A stretch of DNA of 64,000 bases from an uncultured Prevotella sp. (GTDB lineage: Bacteria; Bacteroidota; Bacteroidia; Bacteroidales; Bacteroidaceae), in contig ONBG01000025.1 in the NCBI GenBank assembly GCA_900316015.1, forward strand, positions 20,129 through 84,128. Direction: 5' to 3'. Positions 16,503-24,493 of this stretch are shown one piece after another (the stretch's first letter is position 1; each line of letters starts with the position of its first letter). Below the pieces are notes generated by a model. That model searched no databases. It worked only from the letters and a program-made list of their open reading frames with translations, and had not been told where the DNA came from. Both the position numbers and the translations under genes were made by a program.

Positions 16503-17981
16503 ATGGCAGACAGTAAAATCAGTCTTTTCCCTCAACAGCAGCAAGCGATGGAGGCCATGAAGGTCTTCACCAAGAGTGCTGAGAATAGAGTATTCATTCT
16601 CTCCGGCTATGCGGGTACCGGCAAGACTACACTCCTCAGAGCTTATACTGAATGGTTGGAGAAAGAGCACTATGTGAATGCAGCGACAGACAGCATGTTG
16701 AAAGGCGCAGACATGAATAAGTACATTCCTATGGCCTCCACGGGTAGGGCAGCGAAAGTACTAAGGGATAAGATAGGTCAAGGTGCCACCACTGTTCACA
16801 GTACGATCTACTTCTATAAAGGTTTTAACCAAGACTTGGAGAAGTTGACTCAGACGATCGACAAGAATGTGGGAATCGACAAGACAGGACAGCTCTTCCT
16901 TACCTTTGGTTTTGAGCCCATAGAACAATTGAGCAGGACCGTCTACATCATCGATGAGGCCTCCATGGTTAGTGATACCGAAACCAAGAATCCGACTCAG
17001 GCTCTCTTTGGCTCTGGCAAACTGTTAGAGGACTTGCTCCATTACGACCCGAATGGAAAGTTTGTCTTCGTGGGCGACGACTGTCAGTTGCCCCCGATAG
17101 AGGGCGATTTCTCACCGGCACTAAGTGCTGACTACATATCTCAATGCTATGGCCTGAGCGTAAAGACGGCTGTGCTTACGGAAATCATCCGGCAGAAGAA
17201 CGATAATGACATCATCCTCGCAGCTAACAAGGTGCGTGAGTTGTGTGAGAATCCTCCACGGGTGAAATGGGGACAATTCCCGTTCAGAGGGTACAGTCAT
17301 ATCAATGTACTCTCCAGTCTGCGACAGCTCATAGACCAGTATGTGAACGAGATTCGGCAGAAGGGCTATGAAGCCGCAACGCTCATCACGGGCTCCAACA
17401 AGAGCTGTGTGTCGCTGAGCACCATCATCAGGCAGGCCCTTGGTTACACCCAACCGCAGCTAATGGAGGGAGAATTGCTTTTAGTCACGCAGAACAACCT
17501 CTCTACCGGACTGATGAATGGAGATTTGATTGTCGTAAAATACGTCGGTGACAGACAACAAGTAAGAGCCAACTTGACCTTCCTCAACGTAGAGGTGGAG
17601 GAGCTGGCCTCAAAGCGCACACACAGCATCATGCTCATCGAAGACATTCTTTATTCTTCTTATGTCAACTTAACCCAGGAGCAGCAGAAAGACCTCTTCA
17701 TAGACTTCTATCGCCGTGAAAAGAAAAAGGGCGTAAAGGAGAAGGACAATATGTTCAAGCATGATCTCATGAGGGATCCATATCTCAATGCGCTGCGTGC
17801 CGTGTATGGTTACGCCATCACTTGCCACAAGTCACAAGGCGGTGAATGGAACAAAGTGTTTGTGGACATACCACGGCGGATGAGTCATCAACCTGACCGG
17901 CGGACATATCAATGGCTTTACACGGCCATGACACGAGCCAGCGAGACGCTCTTTGTGGCTAATGATTTCTTTATCGTATAA
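16503..17981 (+). CDS. SF1 helicase, RecD/Dda-like, inside the CRISPR operon
   Basis: 492 residues. Motifs in order: Walker A GYAGTGKTT at about 35-43, a second strand with PMASTGRAAKVL, Walker B VYIIDEASMVSD near 148, motif III FVFVGDDCQLPPI near 186, and near the end YAITCHKSQGGEW with YTAMTRA, the UvrD_C_2/RecD C-terminal motifs. These features place it with stand-alone RecD-like 5'-3' DNA helicases of the AAA_30 group. It lies 12 bases after one CARF gene and 13 bases before the next, so it is part of the same transcript. A role in preparing or repairing DNA during spacer acquisition is an inference from its company with cas1, a primase and cas2. Confidence 0.85.
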   Translation: MADSKISLFPQQQQAMEAMKVFTKSAENRVFILSGYAGTGKTTLLRAYTEWLEKEHYVNAATDSMLKGADMNKYIPMASTGRAAKVLRDKIGQGATTVHSTIYFYKGFNQDLEKLTQTIDKNVGIDKTGQLFLTFGFEPIEQLSRTVYIIDEASMVSDTETKNPTQALFGSGKLLEDLLHYDPNGKFVFVGDDCQLPPIEGDFSPALSADYISQCYGLSVKTAVLTEIIRQKNDNDIILAANKVRELCENPPRVKWGQFPFRGYSHINVLSSLRQLIDQYVNEIRQKGYEAATLITGSNKSCVSLSTIIRQALGYTQPQLMEGELLLVTQNNLSTGLMNGDLIVVKYVGDRQQVRANLTFLNVEVEELASKRTHSIMLIEDILYSSYVNLTQEQQKDLFIDFYRREKKKGVKEKDNMFKHDLMRDPYLNALRAVYGYAITCHKSQGGEWNKVFVDIPRRMSHQPDRRTYQWLYTAMTRASETLFVANDFFIV

Positions 17982-17994
17982 AAAACTTCATAAT

Positions 17995-19686
17995 ATGGCA
18001 AGAAAACTTTTCATATCATTCCTTGGGACTGGCAATTACAGTAAGTGCGTATACTATGACGCGAAACATCAGTACAGTCCCACCAATTTCATTCAGTGTG
18101 CTACCTTAGAGCAGATCGGGGCACAACATTGGGATGAATCTGACGCAGTACGCATCTTCACTACGGAAAAGGCAAAAGAACTGAACTGGAACAAGACCTT
18201 GAAAGATAGAGAATATGACGGACTGGAGAAACAGTTGAACAGCATGAATCTGAAAGCTGATGTTCAGAGCGTCGGCATCTGCGATGGGAAAGACGAAACG
18301 GAAATGTGGGACATGTTTGAAACTGTATTCTCGCAGATTAAAGAAGGTGACAATATCTATGTCGATCTTACCCATGCGTTCCGTTATCAGCCTATGCTCA
18401 TGCTGGTGCTGACTAACTATGCTAAATTTCTTAAGGATATAACCGTATCGCACATCTCCTATGGAAATTGGGAGGCTGGTAGACAAGGAGGCCGTACCAC
18501 AGTAGTGGATGGTCAAGAATACATTCTCTCGCCTATAGTAAATCTGCTACAGCTCTCTCAACTTCAGGACTGGGCCACAGCGGCGGCTGACTTTATACAA
18601 AACGGATATGTCGATAAGATGAGTGAATTGGCTACAGGTTCCATCAGGCTGCTGCAGAAAGACGAAGCGACGCGGAGCAATGACAACCGGAAACTCGCCT
18701 CCTTCGTCGGTGGGTTGAAAACCTTGGTGGAAGAACGCCAGACCTGCAGAGGCTTGGATATTTGTAGCGGTGCAACCCAGCAGAAGCTTATGAATCAGGC
18801 GGGCGAACTGGGTGAAGTAGTGATAAAGCCTTTGGAACCCATCCTTGAGAAAGTGTCGAAAGCATTGCCCAAGTCCGATGGCTCACTCTACAATTGCCTT
18901 GATGCTGCTCAGTGGTGTTACGACAATCACCTTTACCAGCAGTCAGCTACAATCCTGCAGGAAGGTGTCGTCACCTATTTCTGCGAGCGGCACGGTATCG
19001 CCATCAATAATGAGGAAGAGAGAGGTGTGGTCAACTCGGCCTTCAAAATCAAGGCCGATGCTCTACCGCAATCCGAATGGGATGTAAAGCCTGGTCTGAA
19101 AGACAAACTGATGGAACTTCTCGACGACATTCTCCTCTCCAAACCCGCCATCTTCAATGCTTTCGGCAACATCTCAGAGATCAGGAACGACTACAACCAT
19201 GCCGGCTTCCGCTCGAAGCGCAAGCCTCAGAGTCCTGACAACATCAAGAAGAACATCAAGAAGGCTCTCTTGTGCTTCAAGCAATGCCTTACAGATGACT
19301 ACGAGGCAAAGGCACGTGTCAGGCGCGTGTTTGTCAACCTCTCCAACCACCCGTCGGCCGACTGGGATGAGGGGCAGAAGCATGCCGCCAGTGCCTATGG
19401 TGAGATTGTCGACTTGCCTTTTCCGTCAGTGCCTACCTCCTGTAGTGATAAGGATATGGATAAACTTGTGAAGAAGACGATAAGCACCGTGCAAAAAGTT
19501 GCCTATCCTGCCTGTGAGGTGACTGTACATGTCATGGGTGAGATGACGCTTACATACAGGATAGTGAGTCAGCTTAAGGCACGAGGTATCCACTGTGTGG
19601 CATCCACTTCAGAGCGAATAGTTAAGGACCTCGGCAATGGAGAGCGGATATCTCAATTCCATTTTGTCGCCTTCCGCGAATACTGA
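17995..19686 (+). CDS. CARF-HEPN protein with C-terminal Csx20/Csx15-like domain
   Basis: 563 residues from ATG 17995 (an upstream in-frame start at 17953 would run into the helicase gene). Residues 1-190 are a Csx2-type CARF domain (LFISFLGTGNY at 4-14; IYVDLTHAFRYQPMLML near 118). A helical middle part contains RNDYNH with Arg397 and His402, the HEPN R-x4-H motif. Residues about 440-563 form a separate alpha/beta unit: VFVNLSNHPSADW, VHVMGEMTLTYRIV, CVASTSERIV and the end FVAFREY. From memory this matches the small Csx20/Csx15/Csx16 group of ring nucleases or their relatives. A sensor-effector with a built-in signal-degrading domain would switch itself off; that is inference. Confidence 0.8.
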   Translation: MARKLFISFLGTGNYSKCVYYDAKHQYSPTNFIQCATLEQIGAQHWDESDAVRIFTTEKAKELNWNKTLKDREYDGLEKQLNSMNLKADVQSVGICDGKDETEMWDMFETVFSQIKEGDNIYVDLTHAFRYQPMLMLVLTNYAKFLKDITVSHISYGNWEAGRQGGRTTVVDGQEYILSPIVNLLQLSQLQDWATAAADFIQNGYVDKMSELATGSIRLLQKDEATRSNDNRKLASFVGGLKTLVEERQTCRGLDICSGATQQKLMNQAGELGEVVIKPLEPILEKVSKALPKSDGSLYNCLDAAQWCYDNHLYQQSATILQEGVVTYFCERHGIAINNEEERGVVNSAFKIKADALPQSEWDVKPGLKDKLMELLDDILLSKPAIFNAFGNISEIRNDYNHAGFRSKRKPQSPDNIKKNIKKALLCFKQCLTDDYEAKARVRRVFVNLSNHPSADWDEGQKHAASAYGEIVDLPFPSVPTSCSDKDMDKLVKKTISTVQKVAYPACEVTVHVMGEMTLTYRIVSQLKARGIHCVASTSERIVKDLGNGERISQFHFVAFREY

Positions 19687-19718
19687 TAATCAATGCTAAA
19701 ACTAAAAGCAATAAAGAT

Positions 19719-20696
19719 ATGGAATTGATTCTGAACACCTATGGAGTATCGCTTAACCGCGAGGGCGAGAGCTTTGTCATCACCTCGGCTGACGGACGGC
19801 AACGCATTCCCTCTGTCGGCATTACGAGCATACAGATAAGTCGTGGTGCACAGATCACGAGTGATGCCGTATTGTTGGCCATAGAACATGAGATAGAAGT
19901 TCTCTTTATGGATAAAAGTGGAAAGCCTATGGGGCGTATATGGAGTCCACGCTACGGGTCTATCTCGACAATACGTAAAGGCCAGCTTAACTTTGTTTAT
20001 TCCAAGGCTTCCGTACAATGGATAAAAAGAGTCATCGACAAGAAAATGGAGAACCAGCAGGCCTTGATGCTGTTATTTTGCAAGCAGGAAGGTGTCGATG
20101 TGGATGTGGACAAAAACATTGCGCGTATCGAAGACTATCGCAACAAGGTCAAAGCCCTTGAGGGCGACATCGTCAACGATATCTCCCCCAGTCTGCGTGG
20201 ATGGGAAGGACGTGCCGCAAACATCTATTTCACTACCATCAACGCCTTTCTTCCAGAGCCTTTACGCTTCAAGGAACGCTCCCAACACCCCGCCATGGAT
20301 GTCACGAATGCCTTCCTCAACTATGGCTATGGTGTCTTGTATGGACGTATCGAAGGCGCGCTCATCAAGGCAGGCATTGATCCTTATATTGGCGTCATGC
20401 ATCGTGATGACTACAATAGGCCTGTCCTGGTCTATGATGTCATAGAGCTCTATCGCATTTGGGTAGACTACGTCGTCTATACACTCTTGGCACAGAATGT
20501 GGTAACAGATGAGTTCTACTCCGTTCGTGAGGATCAAAGCTTCTGGTTAGAGCCCCTTGGACGAAGAGTACTCATCCAATCTCTCAACGACTATTTAAGT
20601 GAGGTGATCACTGTTAATGGCACGCAGCGCTCCCGGCTGACACAAATAAGTCTCTATGCGCAATCACTTGCTCAGATCTTTAAAAAATATGAATGA
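19719..20696 (+). CDS. cas1: CRISPR integrase Cas1
   Basis: 325 residues, normal length. Cas1 forms the integrase complex with Cas2 and joins new spacers to the leader end of the array. The three metal ligands are in place: Glu163 in RGWEGRAANIYF, His228 in GVMHRDDYNRPVLVYD, and Asp240 in the same stretch, with Glu243 next to it. The N-terminal beta domain begins LNTYGVSLNREGESFVI. It follows the second CARF gene after 32 bases and overlaps the following primase gene by four bases (ATGA), which implies coupled translation. It lacks the reverse transcriptase or Cas6 fusions that some Bacteroidota type III Cas1 proteins carry. Confidence 0.95.
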   Translation: MELILNTYGVSLNREGESFVITSADGRQRIPSVGITSIQISRGAQITSDAVLLAIEHEIEVLFMDKSGKPMGRIWSPRYGSISTIRKGQLNFVYSKASVQWIKRVIDKKMENQQALMLLFCKQEGVDVDVDKNIARIEDYRNKVKALEGDIVNDISPSLRGWEGRAANIYFTTINAFLPEPLRFKERSQHPAMDVTNAFLNYGYGVLYGRIEGALIKAGIDPYIGVMHRDDYNRPVLVYDVIELYRIWVDYVVYTLLAQNVVTDEFYSVREDQSFWLEPLGRRVLIQSLNDYLSEVITVNGTQRSRLTQISLYAQSLAQIFKKYE

Positions 20697-21721
20697 TGTT
20701 GATGTTCGGAAATAACATTCAGTCTCCCGCCGATCCGCTTCGGAAGGTGCAGGAGAGCTATCTCTTCCACAGCCTTGTCAACCCTAAAGCTGAGGTGTCC
20801 TCTGCCATGCAACAACTACGCATCGTATACTCCATGGATGCCTCGCGCTACTCCCAACTCAAGAGGCAATTGCCATATGTCGTGTGTGGCATGTTCAATC
20901 CTCCATACCGTCGGACAGAGAATTTTGCTTATACCGAAAACTTTATCTTGGACTTCGACCACCTTTCTTCTAAGAAGATAGACTTGAATAGTCTCAAACA
21001 AAGGATTGTAGCTGACAATAGAGTGATGCTGTGCTTCGCCTCGCCCAGTCAGGATGGAATCAAGGTGATGTTCCGCCTTAAAGACCGGTGCTATGACAGC
21101 GGATTATACAAAATCTTTTACAAGGCTTTCGCTTCTGCCTTTTCTCAAAGTCTCGGTATAGATCAGGTGCTGGACGCACGCACCTCTGATGTCACGCGAG
21201 CTTGTTTTGTCAGTGTCGACACGGAGGCTTATTACAGCGAGGCGGCCGAACCTGTTGACCTCACAGCATTTATACAGGCTGACAACCCTCTCGCTGTCTT
21301 CGATATGAAGAAAGAACAAGCCAAAAAAGATAAAGAGCAGAAAAAGGAAAGAACAGTAGATCCTCGTCCTAAAGACCCCACAAAAGACATCATGGACAAG
21401 ATTCGGAGTACACTGAGGCCCAATGCACCTGTTAAGAAACGGGAAGCATACGTACCTGCTCAGCTCAATGACATCATTTCGCCGGTATGCGATAAGATAA
21501 GGGAGACAGGCATCATCGTGACAGAAGTCACTAATATCCAGTATGCTAAAAAGATTCGCTGCCAACTAGGCATGCGGCAGGGAGAGTTAAACCTCTTTTA
21601 TGGCAAGAAAGGGTATAGTGTCGTGGAGTCACCGCGTAGAGGTACAGACGATGAGCTCAATCACCTTCTCGCCGACATTGTAAGGGCTTTCCTCTCTGAT
21701 ATGAGCCCACTACCTTATTAA
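20693..21721 (+). CDS. CRISPR-associated primase-polymerase, BT4734/VirE-N type
   Basis: 342 residues. The N-terminal half looks like the BT4734-like archaeo-eukaryotic primase domain: ENFILDFDHLSS (about 82-93) with the paired metal-binding acids, FASPSQDGIKVMFRL (about 115-129), and SDVTRACFVSVD (about 164-175). A Lys/Glu-rich linker (about 200-250) joins a small C-terminal domain with RQGELNLFYGKKGYSVV. CRISPR-associated primase-polymerases that interact with Cas1-Cas2 are known in type III systems. The gene overlaps cas1 by four bases and ends seven bases before cas2, so it sits exactly between the two integrase subunits. Role in filling in or copying prespacers is inferred. Confidence 0.8.
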   Translation: MMLMFGNNIQSPADPLRKVQESYLFHSLVNPKAEVSSAMQQLRIVYSMDASRYSQLKRQLPYVVCGMFNPPYRRTENFAYTENFILDFDHLSSKKIDLNSLKQRIVADNRVMLCFASPSQDGIKVMFRLKDRCYDSGLYKIFYKAFASAFSQSLGIDQVLDARTSDVTRACFVSVDTEAYYSEAAEPVDLTAFIQADNPLAVFDMKKEQAKKDKEQKKERTVDPRPKDPTKDIMDKIRSTLRPNAPVKKREAYVPAQLNDIISPVCDKIRETGIIVTEVTNIQYAKKIRCQLGMRQGELNLFYGKKGYSVVESPRRGTDDELNHLLADIVRAFLSDMSPLPY

Positions 21722-21728
21722 TTTTCCT

Positions 21729-22208
21729 ATGAGAAAGAAGAAAGAACCTCTGCCTTATGTAGAAGTCCTGCGACGATTGGCACATGCCGGTGTCAAGGAC
21801 TCGCCGGATGTCAACAGGGTTACTGGCTATACCGAGGATATGCCCTCGCTGAGAGACAGGGTTGATTTCTTGATCGGTGTCGTCAACCGACAGCAACGAA
21901 AAGCTACAGATATGTTGTTTTTTATTATGTATGACATAGAGAGTAACAAGGTAAGGCGTGAGATCGCTAAGTATCTCGAGGATAAAGGCTGCTTCCGCAT
22001 CCAGAAGTCTATCTTCCTTGCCAGCTCCGACAGGTCTGTCTATGAGCAGATCAAATCTGATCTTGCCGAGGTTCAGGCACTCTACGACAATCACGATAGC
22101 ATCATCCTCTGTCCGGTATCTACAGATGAGATGCGTGCTATGAAGGTCATCGGGCAGGAATTGAATATCGACATCATTACTCAGACAAATAACACTCTCT
22201 TCTTTTAA
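21729..22208 (+). CDS. cas2: Cas2 with about 60-residue N-terminal extension
   Basis: 159 residues, against 90-100 for ordinary Cas2. The core begins at about residue 62 with DMLFFIMYDIESNKVRREI, includes the conserved Asp of the first strand and RIQKSIFLAS, and closes with IITQTNNTLFF. The preceding 60 residues (PYVEVLRRLAHAGVKDSPDV ...) are helical and unlike Cas2. An internal ATG at 21912 would give a standard-size protein, so two products are possible. The seven-base gap to the primase gene favours the long start. Cas2 dimers bridge the Cas1 dimers and set prespacer length. Confidence 0.9.
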   Translation: MRKKKEPLPYVEVLRRLAHAGVKDSPDVNRVTGYTEDMPSLRDRVDFLIGVVNRQQRKATDMLFFIMYDIESNKVRREIAKYLEDKGCFRIQKSIFLASSDRSVYEQIKSDLAEVQALYDNHDSIILCPVSTDEMRAMKVIGQELNIDIITQTNNTLFF

Positions 22209-22215
22209 TGTTGAT

Positions 22216-22516
22216 ATGAACAAAAATGAACGCGAATCACAGGAGAATATTCTCCGTATCAGTCATATCGTCAGCAAGGCTTTCAGTCTTGGAAAGGAAC
22301 ACAAGACTGATGAGGCCTATGAGACGTTGCATCCTTATCTAGAGCGCGATGAAGTGGCTTATGAGATCTTGAAACTGTTATCTTCAGTTACTCCCGTGTT
22401 CAATGGAAAGTTTTTTATATGCAGTATGCGATGGTGGGGGAGCCTTTGTCTTAAGAGACTATCCTCAAGATGAGTTTGTCTTCAACCGTGTTCAAGCTAA
22501 TGCGGCAGTTGGATAG
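22216..22516 (+). pseudogene. Small gene after cas2, broken by a one-base frameshift
   Basis: As read, the frame gives 85 residues and ends in non-protein-like sequence. Dropping one T from the TTTTTT run near 22411-22416 gives a smooth 99-residue protein that continues KFLYAVCDGGGAFVLRDY and ends NRVQANAAVG at a stop at 22514-22516. The first 60 residues are helical (SKAFSLGKEHKTDEAYETLH). It lies eight bases after cas2 and just before the leader, so it belongs to the CRISPR operon. I do not recognise the family. The break may be real decay or a homopolymer sequencing error. Confidence 0.6.
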
Positions 22517-22613
22517 CCACCACGCCACTTTCTTCGTTCTATAATAGAATAAAGCACAGAAGAGATTGCAAATACAAGATCTCTCTTATTAATTATATTT
22601 AACCCAGCCGTTC

Positions 22614-22644
22614 TTTGACTTATTGAAAAATTTTCGTAATTTTG
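22614..22644 (+). promoter_or_regulatory. CRISPR leader promoter
   Basis: TTTG at 22614-22617 and TAATTTTG at 22637-22644 are separated by 19 bp, which is the Bacteroidota sigma-ABfr promoter layout. Transcription would start near 22651, about 93 bases before the first repeat, directed into the array. The surrounding 22517-22743 is AT-rich and without a gene, as expected of a leader. Confidence 0.75.
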
Positions 22645-22743
22645 CAATCGCTTTGAAATGGCATAATATTTTTTAATTATCATGTGTCAAAGACTTCCTT
22701 AATGAGATTTGAGTCTTATTTACAGTAACTTGATATTTTGAAG

Positions 22744-22863
22744 GTCAAAGAGTATCATCCACTATAATCCACTATAATAAAAAGAAACCGCCAGATCAAT
22801 AAAAAAGAGGAAGATAGTCAAAGAGTATCATCCACTATAATCCACTATAATAAGGATTAAGAC
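22744..22863 (+). repeat. Two variant leader-end repeats with a 10-bp internal duplication
   Basis: Repeat 2 (22817-22863) is 47 bp because TCCACTATAA is duplicated inside it. Repeat 1 (22744-22780) is identical to the first 37 bases of repeat 2 and stops there, missing the terminal GGATTAAGAC; the next 36 bases (22781-22816) have normal spacer length. Confidence 0.95.
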
Positions 22864-23408
22864 AATCTAAGAAGAACTGTGCGCAAGCATTAAGATGTCA
22901 AAGAGTATCATCCACTATAATAAGGATTAAGACTGCAGCTTTTGAAACCTTACTTTTAGTTGTTGTCATAAGTCAAAGAGTATCATCCACTATAATAAGG
23001 ATTAAGACCTTGTTCTCCAAGTCAGGGGCTACGCATTCAAAATAGTCAAAGAGTATCATCCACTATAATAAGGATTAAGACCTCTTATTATTTTATTGGT
23101 TTGATTTGTCGTACTACGTCAAAGAGTATCATCCACTATAATAAGGATTAAGACCTATAAATTTCCGGAAGATTGTATTCTGGAGAATAATGTCAAAGAG
23201 TATCATCCACTATAATAAGGATTAAGACATTTCCCGTTTCATTCAAGAATTCAAAGAATTTCGAGTCAAAGAGTATCATCCACTATAATAAGGATTAAGA
23301 CTTCTTTTGTCTATCCCTGTTATTTTTGTTATTTTGTCAAAGAGTATCCTCCACTATAATAAGGATTAAGACGCTTGTCGAATAATTGCTGAGCTTCGAC
23401 GTTGCGTA

Positions 23409-23447
23409 GTTAAAGGGTATAATCTTCTGAAATAAGGGCATTAGAGC
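23409..23447 (+). repeat. Degenerate terminal CRISPR repeat
   Basis: The stretch starts GTTAAAGGGTATAATC and aligns with the repeat at most positions with small gaps. It is separated from repeat 9 by 36 bases, a normal spacer length, so it is a decayed leader-distal repeat. Confidence 0.7.
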
Positions 23448-23671
23448 CCCGTTAAAATCGAGAAAATTGTATATTATCTAAAATATATTAGATTCTGTTT
23501 CATTATCTTCACATTATTAACAAAAGATTCATTATCTAAATCGATAAATATTATCCAGAGACAACAAGAATCCCCCCTTTGTTGCCCACGTAAGTAGCAT
23601 GCAAGCATTTTTATTTGTCCTATTCTAATTTCTGTCATAATCCGTATAGGAAACGTGAATAGATCATACAG

Positions 23672-23755
23672 AAATCTCGAGAGAATTTATTCTATTCGCG
23701 ATTGTTTTGCATAGCAATAGCTTAAGTGTTACCATAAATTCTCGAGAAAATTTTG
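23672..23755 (-). repeat. Dispersed palindrome-pair element, copy A
   Basis: Two CTCGAG-centred palindromes (23676-23681 and 23741-23746) lie exactly 65 bp apart, one of them flanked by GTGTTACCATAAATT. The reverse complement matches the element at 54373-54473, which has the same 65-bp spacing. It lies in the gene-free stretch 23448-23826 after the CRISPR array; otherwise I see only AT-rich sequence there. Confidence 0.7.
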
Positions 23756-23809
23756 TGTTATACGTGATATTTTTACTGTTGTTTTATCTATAATCTCGGC
23801 AAAATATTG

Positions 23810-23817
23810 TATTTTTG
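23810..23817 (+). promoter_or_regulatory. -7 box TATTTTTG before a small ORF
   Basis: TATTTTTG matches the TAnnTTTG -7 consensus and lies ten bases before the ATG at 23827, so the transcript would be almost leaderless for that ORF. Confidence 0.45.
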
Positions 23818-23826
23818 TAATCAACG

Positions 23827-23949
23827 ATGAAGTTGCGTGCAGTCATAGCGCATATCGCCTACATGTGTGAGGATTTACGACTGAGACATACTGCCCATCT
23901 GGCTGTGGATGACACAGCTCTTAAGATGTTGGAAATGATTATCGGATGA
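23827..23949 (+). CDS. 40-residue ORF of unknown function
   Basis: The short frame (MKLRAVIAHIAYMCEDLRLR ... LKMLEMIIG) starts just downstream of a -7 box and ends 22 bases before the next gene. It is helical, with an ordinary residue mix, and could be a small protein or the remnant of a longer gene. I do not recognise it. Confidence 0.3.
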   Translation: MKLRAVIAHIAYMCEDLRLRHTAHLAVDDTALKMLEMIIG

Positions 23950-23970
23950 GCGAGAGCTTAACAAATAGGA

Positions 23971-24474
23971 ATGGGAATTATGTTTAAATATTATACTCTT
24001 ATAAAATCGAAGTATCCAGTATTATGCACAATCATAAAGAGAATGTTTTGCTGTTCAATGATTGCCATGATACTGAATCCAACGTCATGGTTATTCCTGT
24101 CCTCTTCCATAATAATCGTGACAAGCCTGCAACTTTTTGGGTTGTTCTTATGCTTTGTCGCGCTATACTTGGTTCCATATCTTGTCATTGGGAGTGCAGA
24201 ATGGTATTGGCTTAGAAAGAAATCATGGTCGGTTCAGACTATTGTGATATGGTTTTCGGTAAATTTTTTTATTCTATCAGTCATATTACTTTTCAGTTAC
24301 ATGTCTATGGCCCCAAGCAGAAGTGGGCCTAAGTGTTTGTCGCCATTGGTTCTCATCATACCAGTGGCATCCCTTATCGGATCATTGTTATCTGCTATTC
24401 CTATTTCGTATTATTGTAAACATTACCATCATGAACTTACACAATCTCATCTGACTGATGAGAATAAGGAGTGA
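23971..24474 (+). CDS. Hypothetical inner-membrane protein
   Basis: 167 residues (159 if the ATG at 23995 is the start). Four hydrophobic segments are evident at about residues 25-45, 48-75, 86-110 and 124-147, with a short polar N-terminus and a charged C-terminal tail (HYHHELTQSHLTDENKE). Base composition is AT-richer than its neighbours, suggesting an acquired gene. It overlaps the start of the following broken HAD frame only slightly. I do not recognise the family. Confidence 0.55.
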   Translation: MGIMFKYYTLIKSKYPVLCTIIKRMFCCSMIAMILNPTSWLFLSSSIIIVTSLQLFGLFLCFVALYLVPYLVIGSAEWYWLRKKSWSVQTIVIWFSVNFFILSVILLFSYMSMAPSRSGPKCLSPLVLIIPVASLIGSLLSAIPISYYCKHYHHELTQSHLTDENKE

Positions 24475-24493
24475 AACTATTAAACTGTTAAAA

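Larger units (their letters stand above)
22744..23447 (+). CRISPR. CRISPR array, 37-bp repeats, nine repeats plus one degenerate
   Basis: The standard repeat is 37 bp, begins GTCAAAGAGTATCATCC and ends GGATTAAGAC, with GTC/GAC ends. Repeat starts are 22744, 22817, 22897, 22972, 23045, 23118, 23192, 23265 and 23336; a degenerate copy lies at 23409-23447. Spacers are 33-38 bp (36, 33, 38, 36, 36, 37, 36, 34, 36). The ninth repeat has one substitution and the last is decayed, which marks the right side as the old, leader-distal end and the cas2 side as the leader end. The first two repeats carry a 10-bp internal duplication. By eye no spacer matches the prophage in the window. Confidence 0.97.

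Noticed and set aside
22744-23408. Spacers as matches to the prophage at 1-14,033
   Set aside because: By eye none of the spacers, which are AT-rich, corresponds to either strand of the GC-rich prophage. A computed search could still find partial matches.
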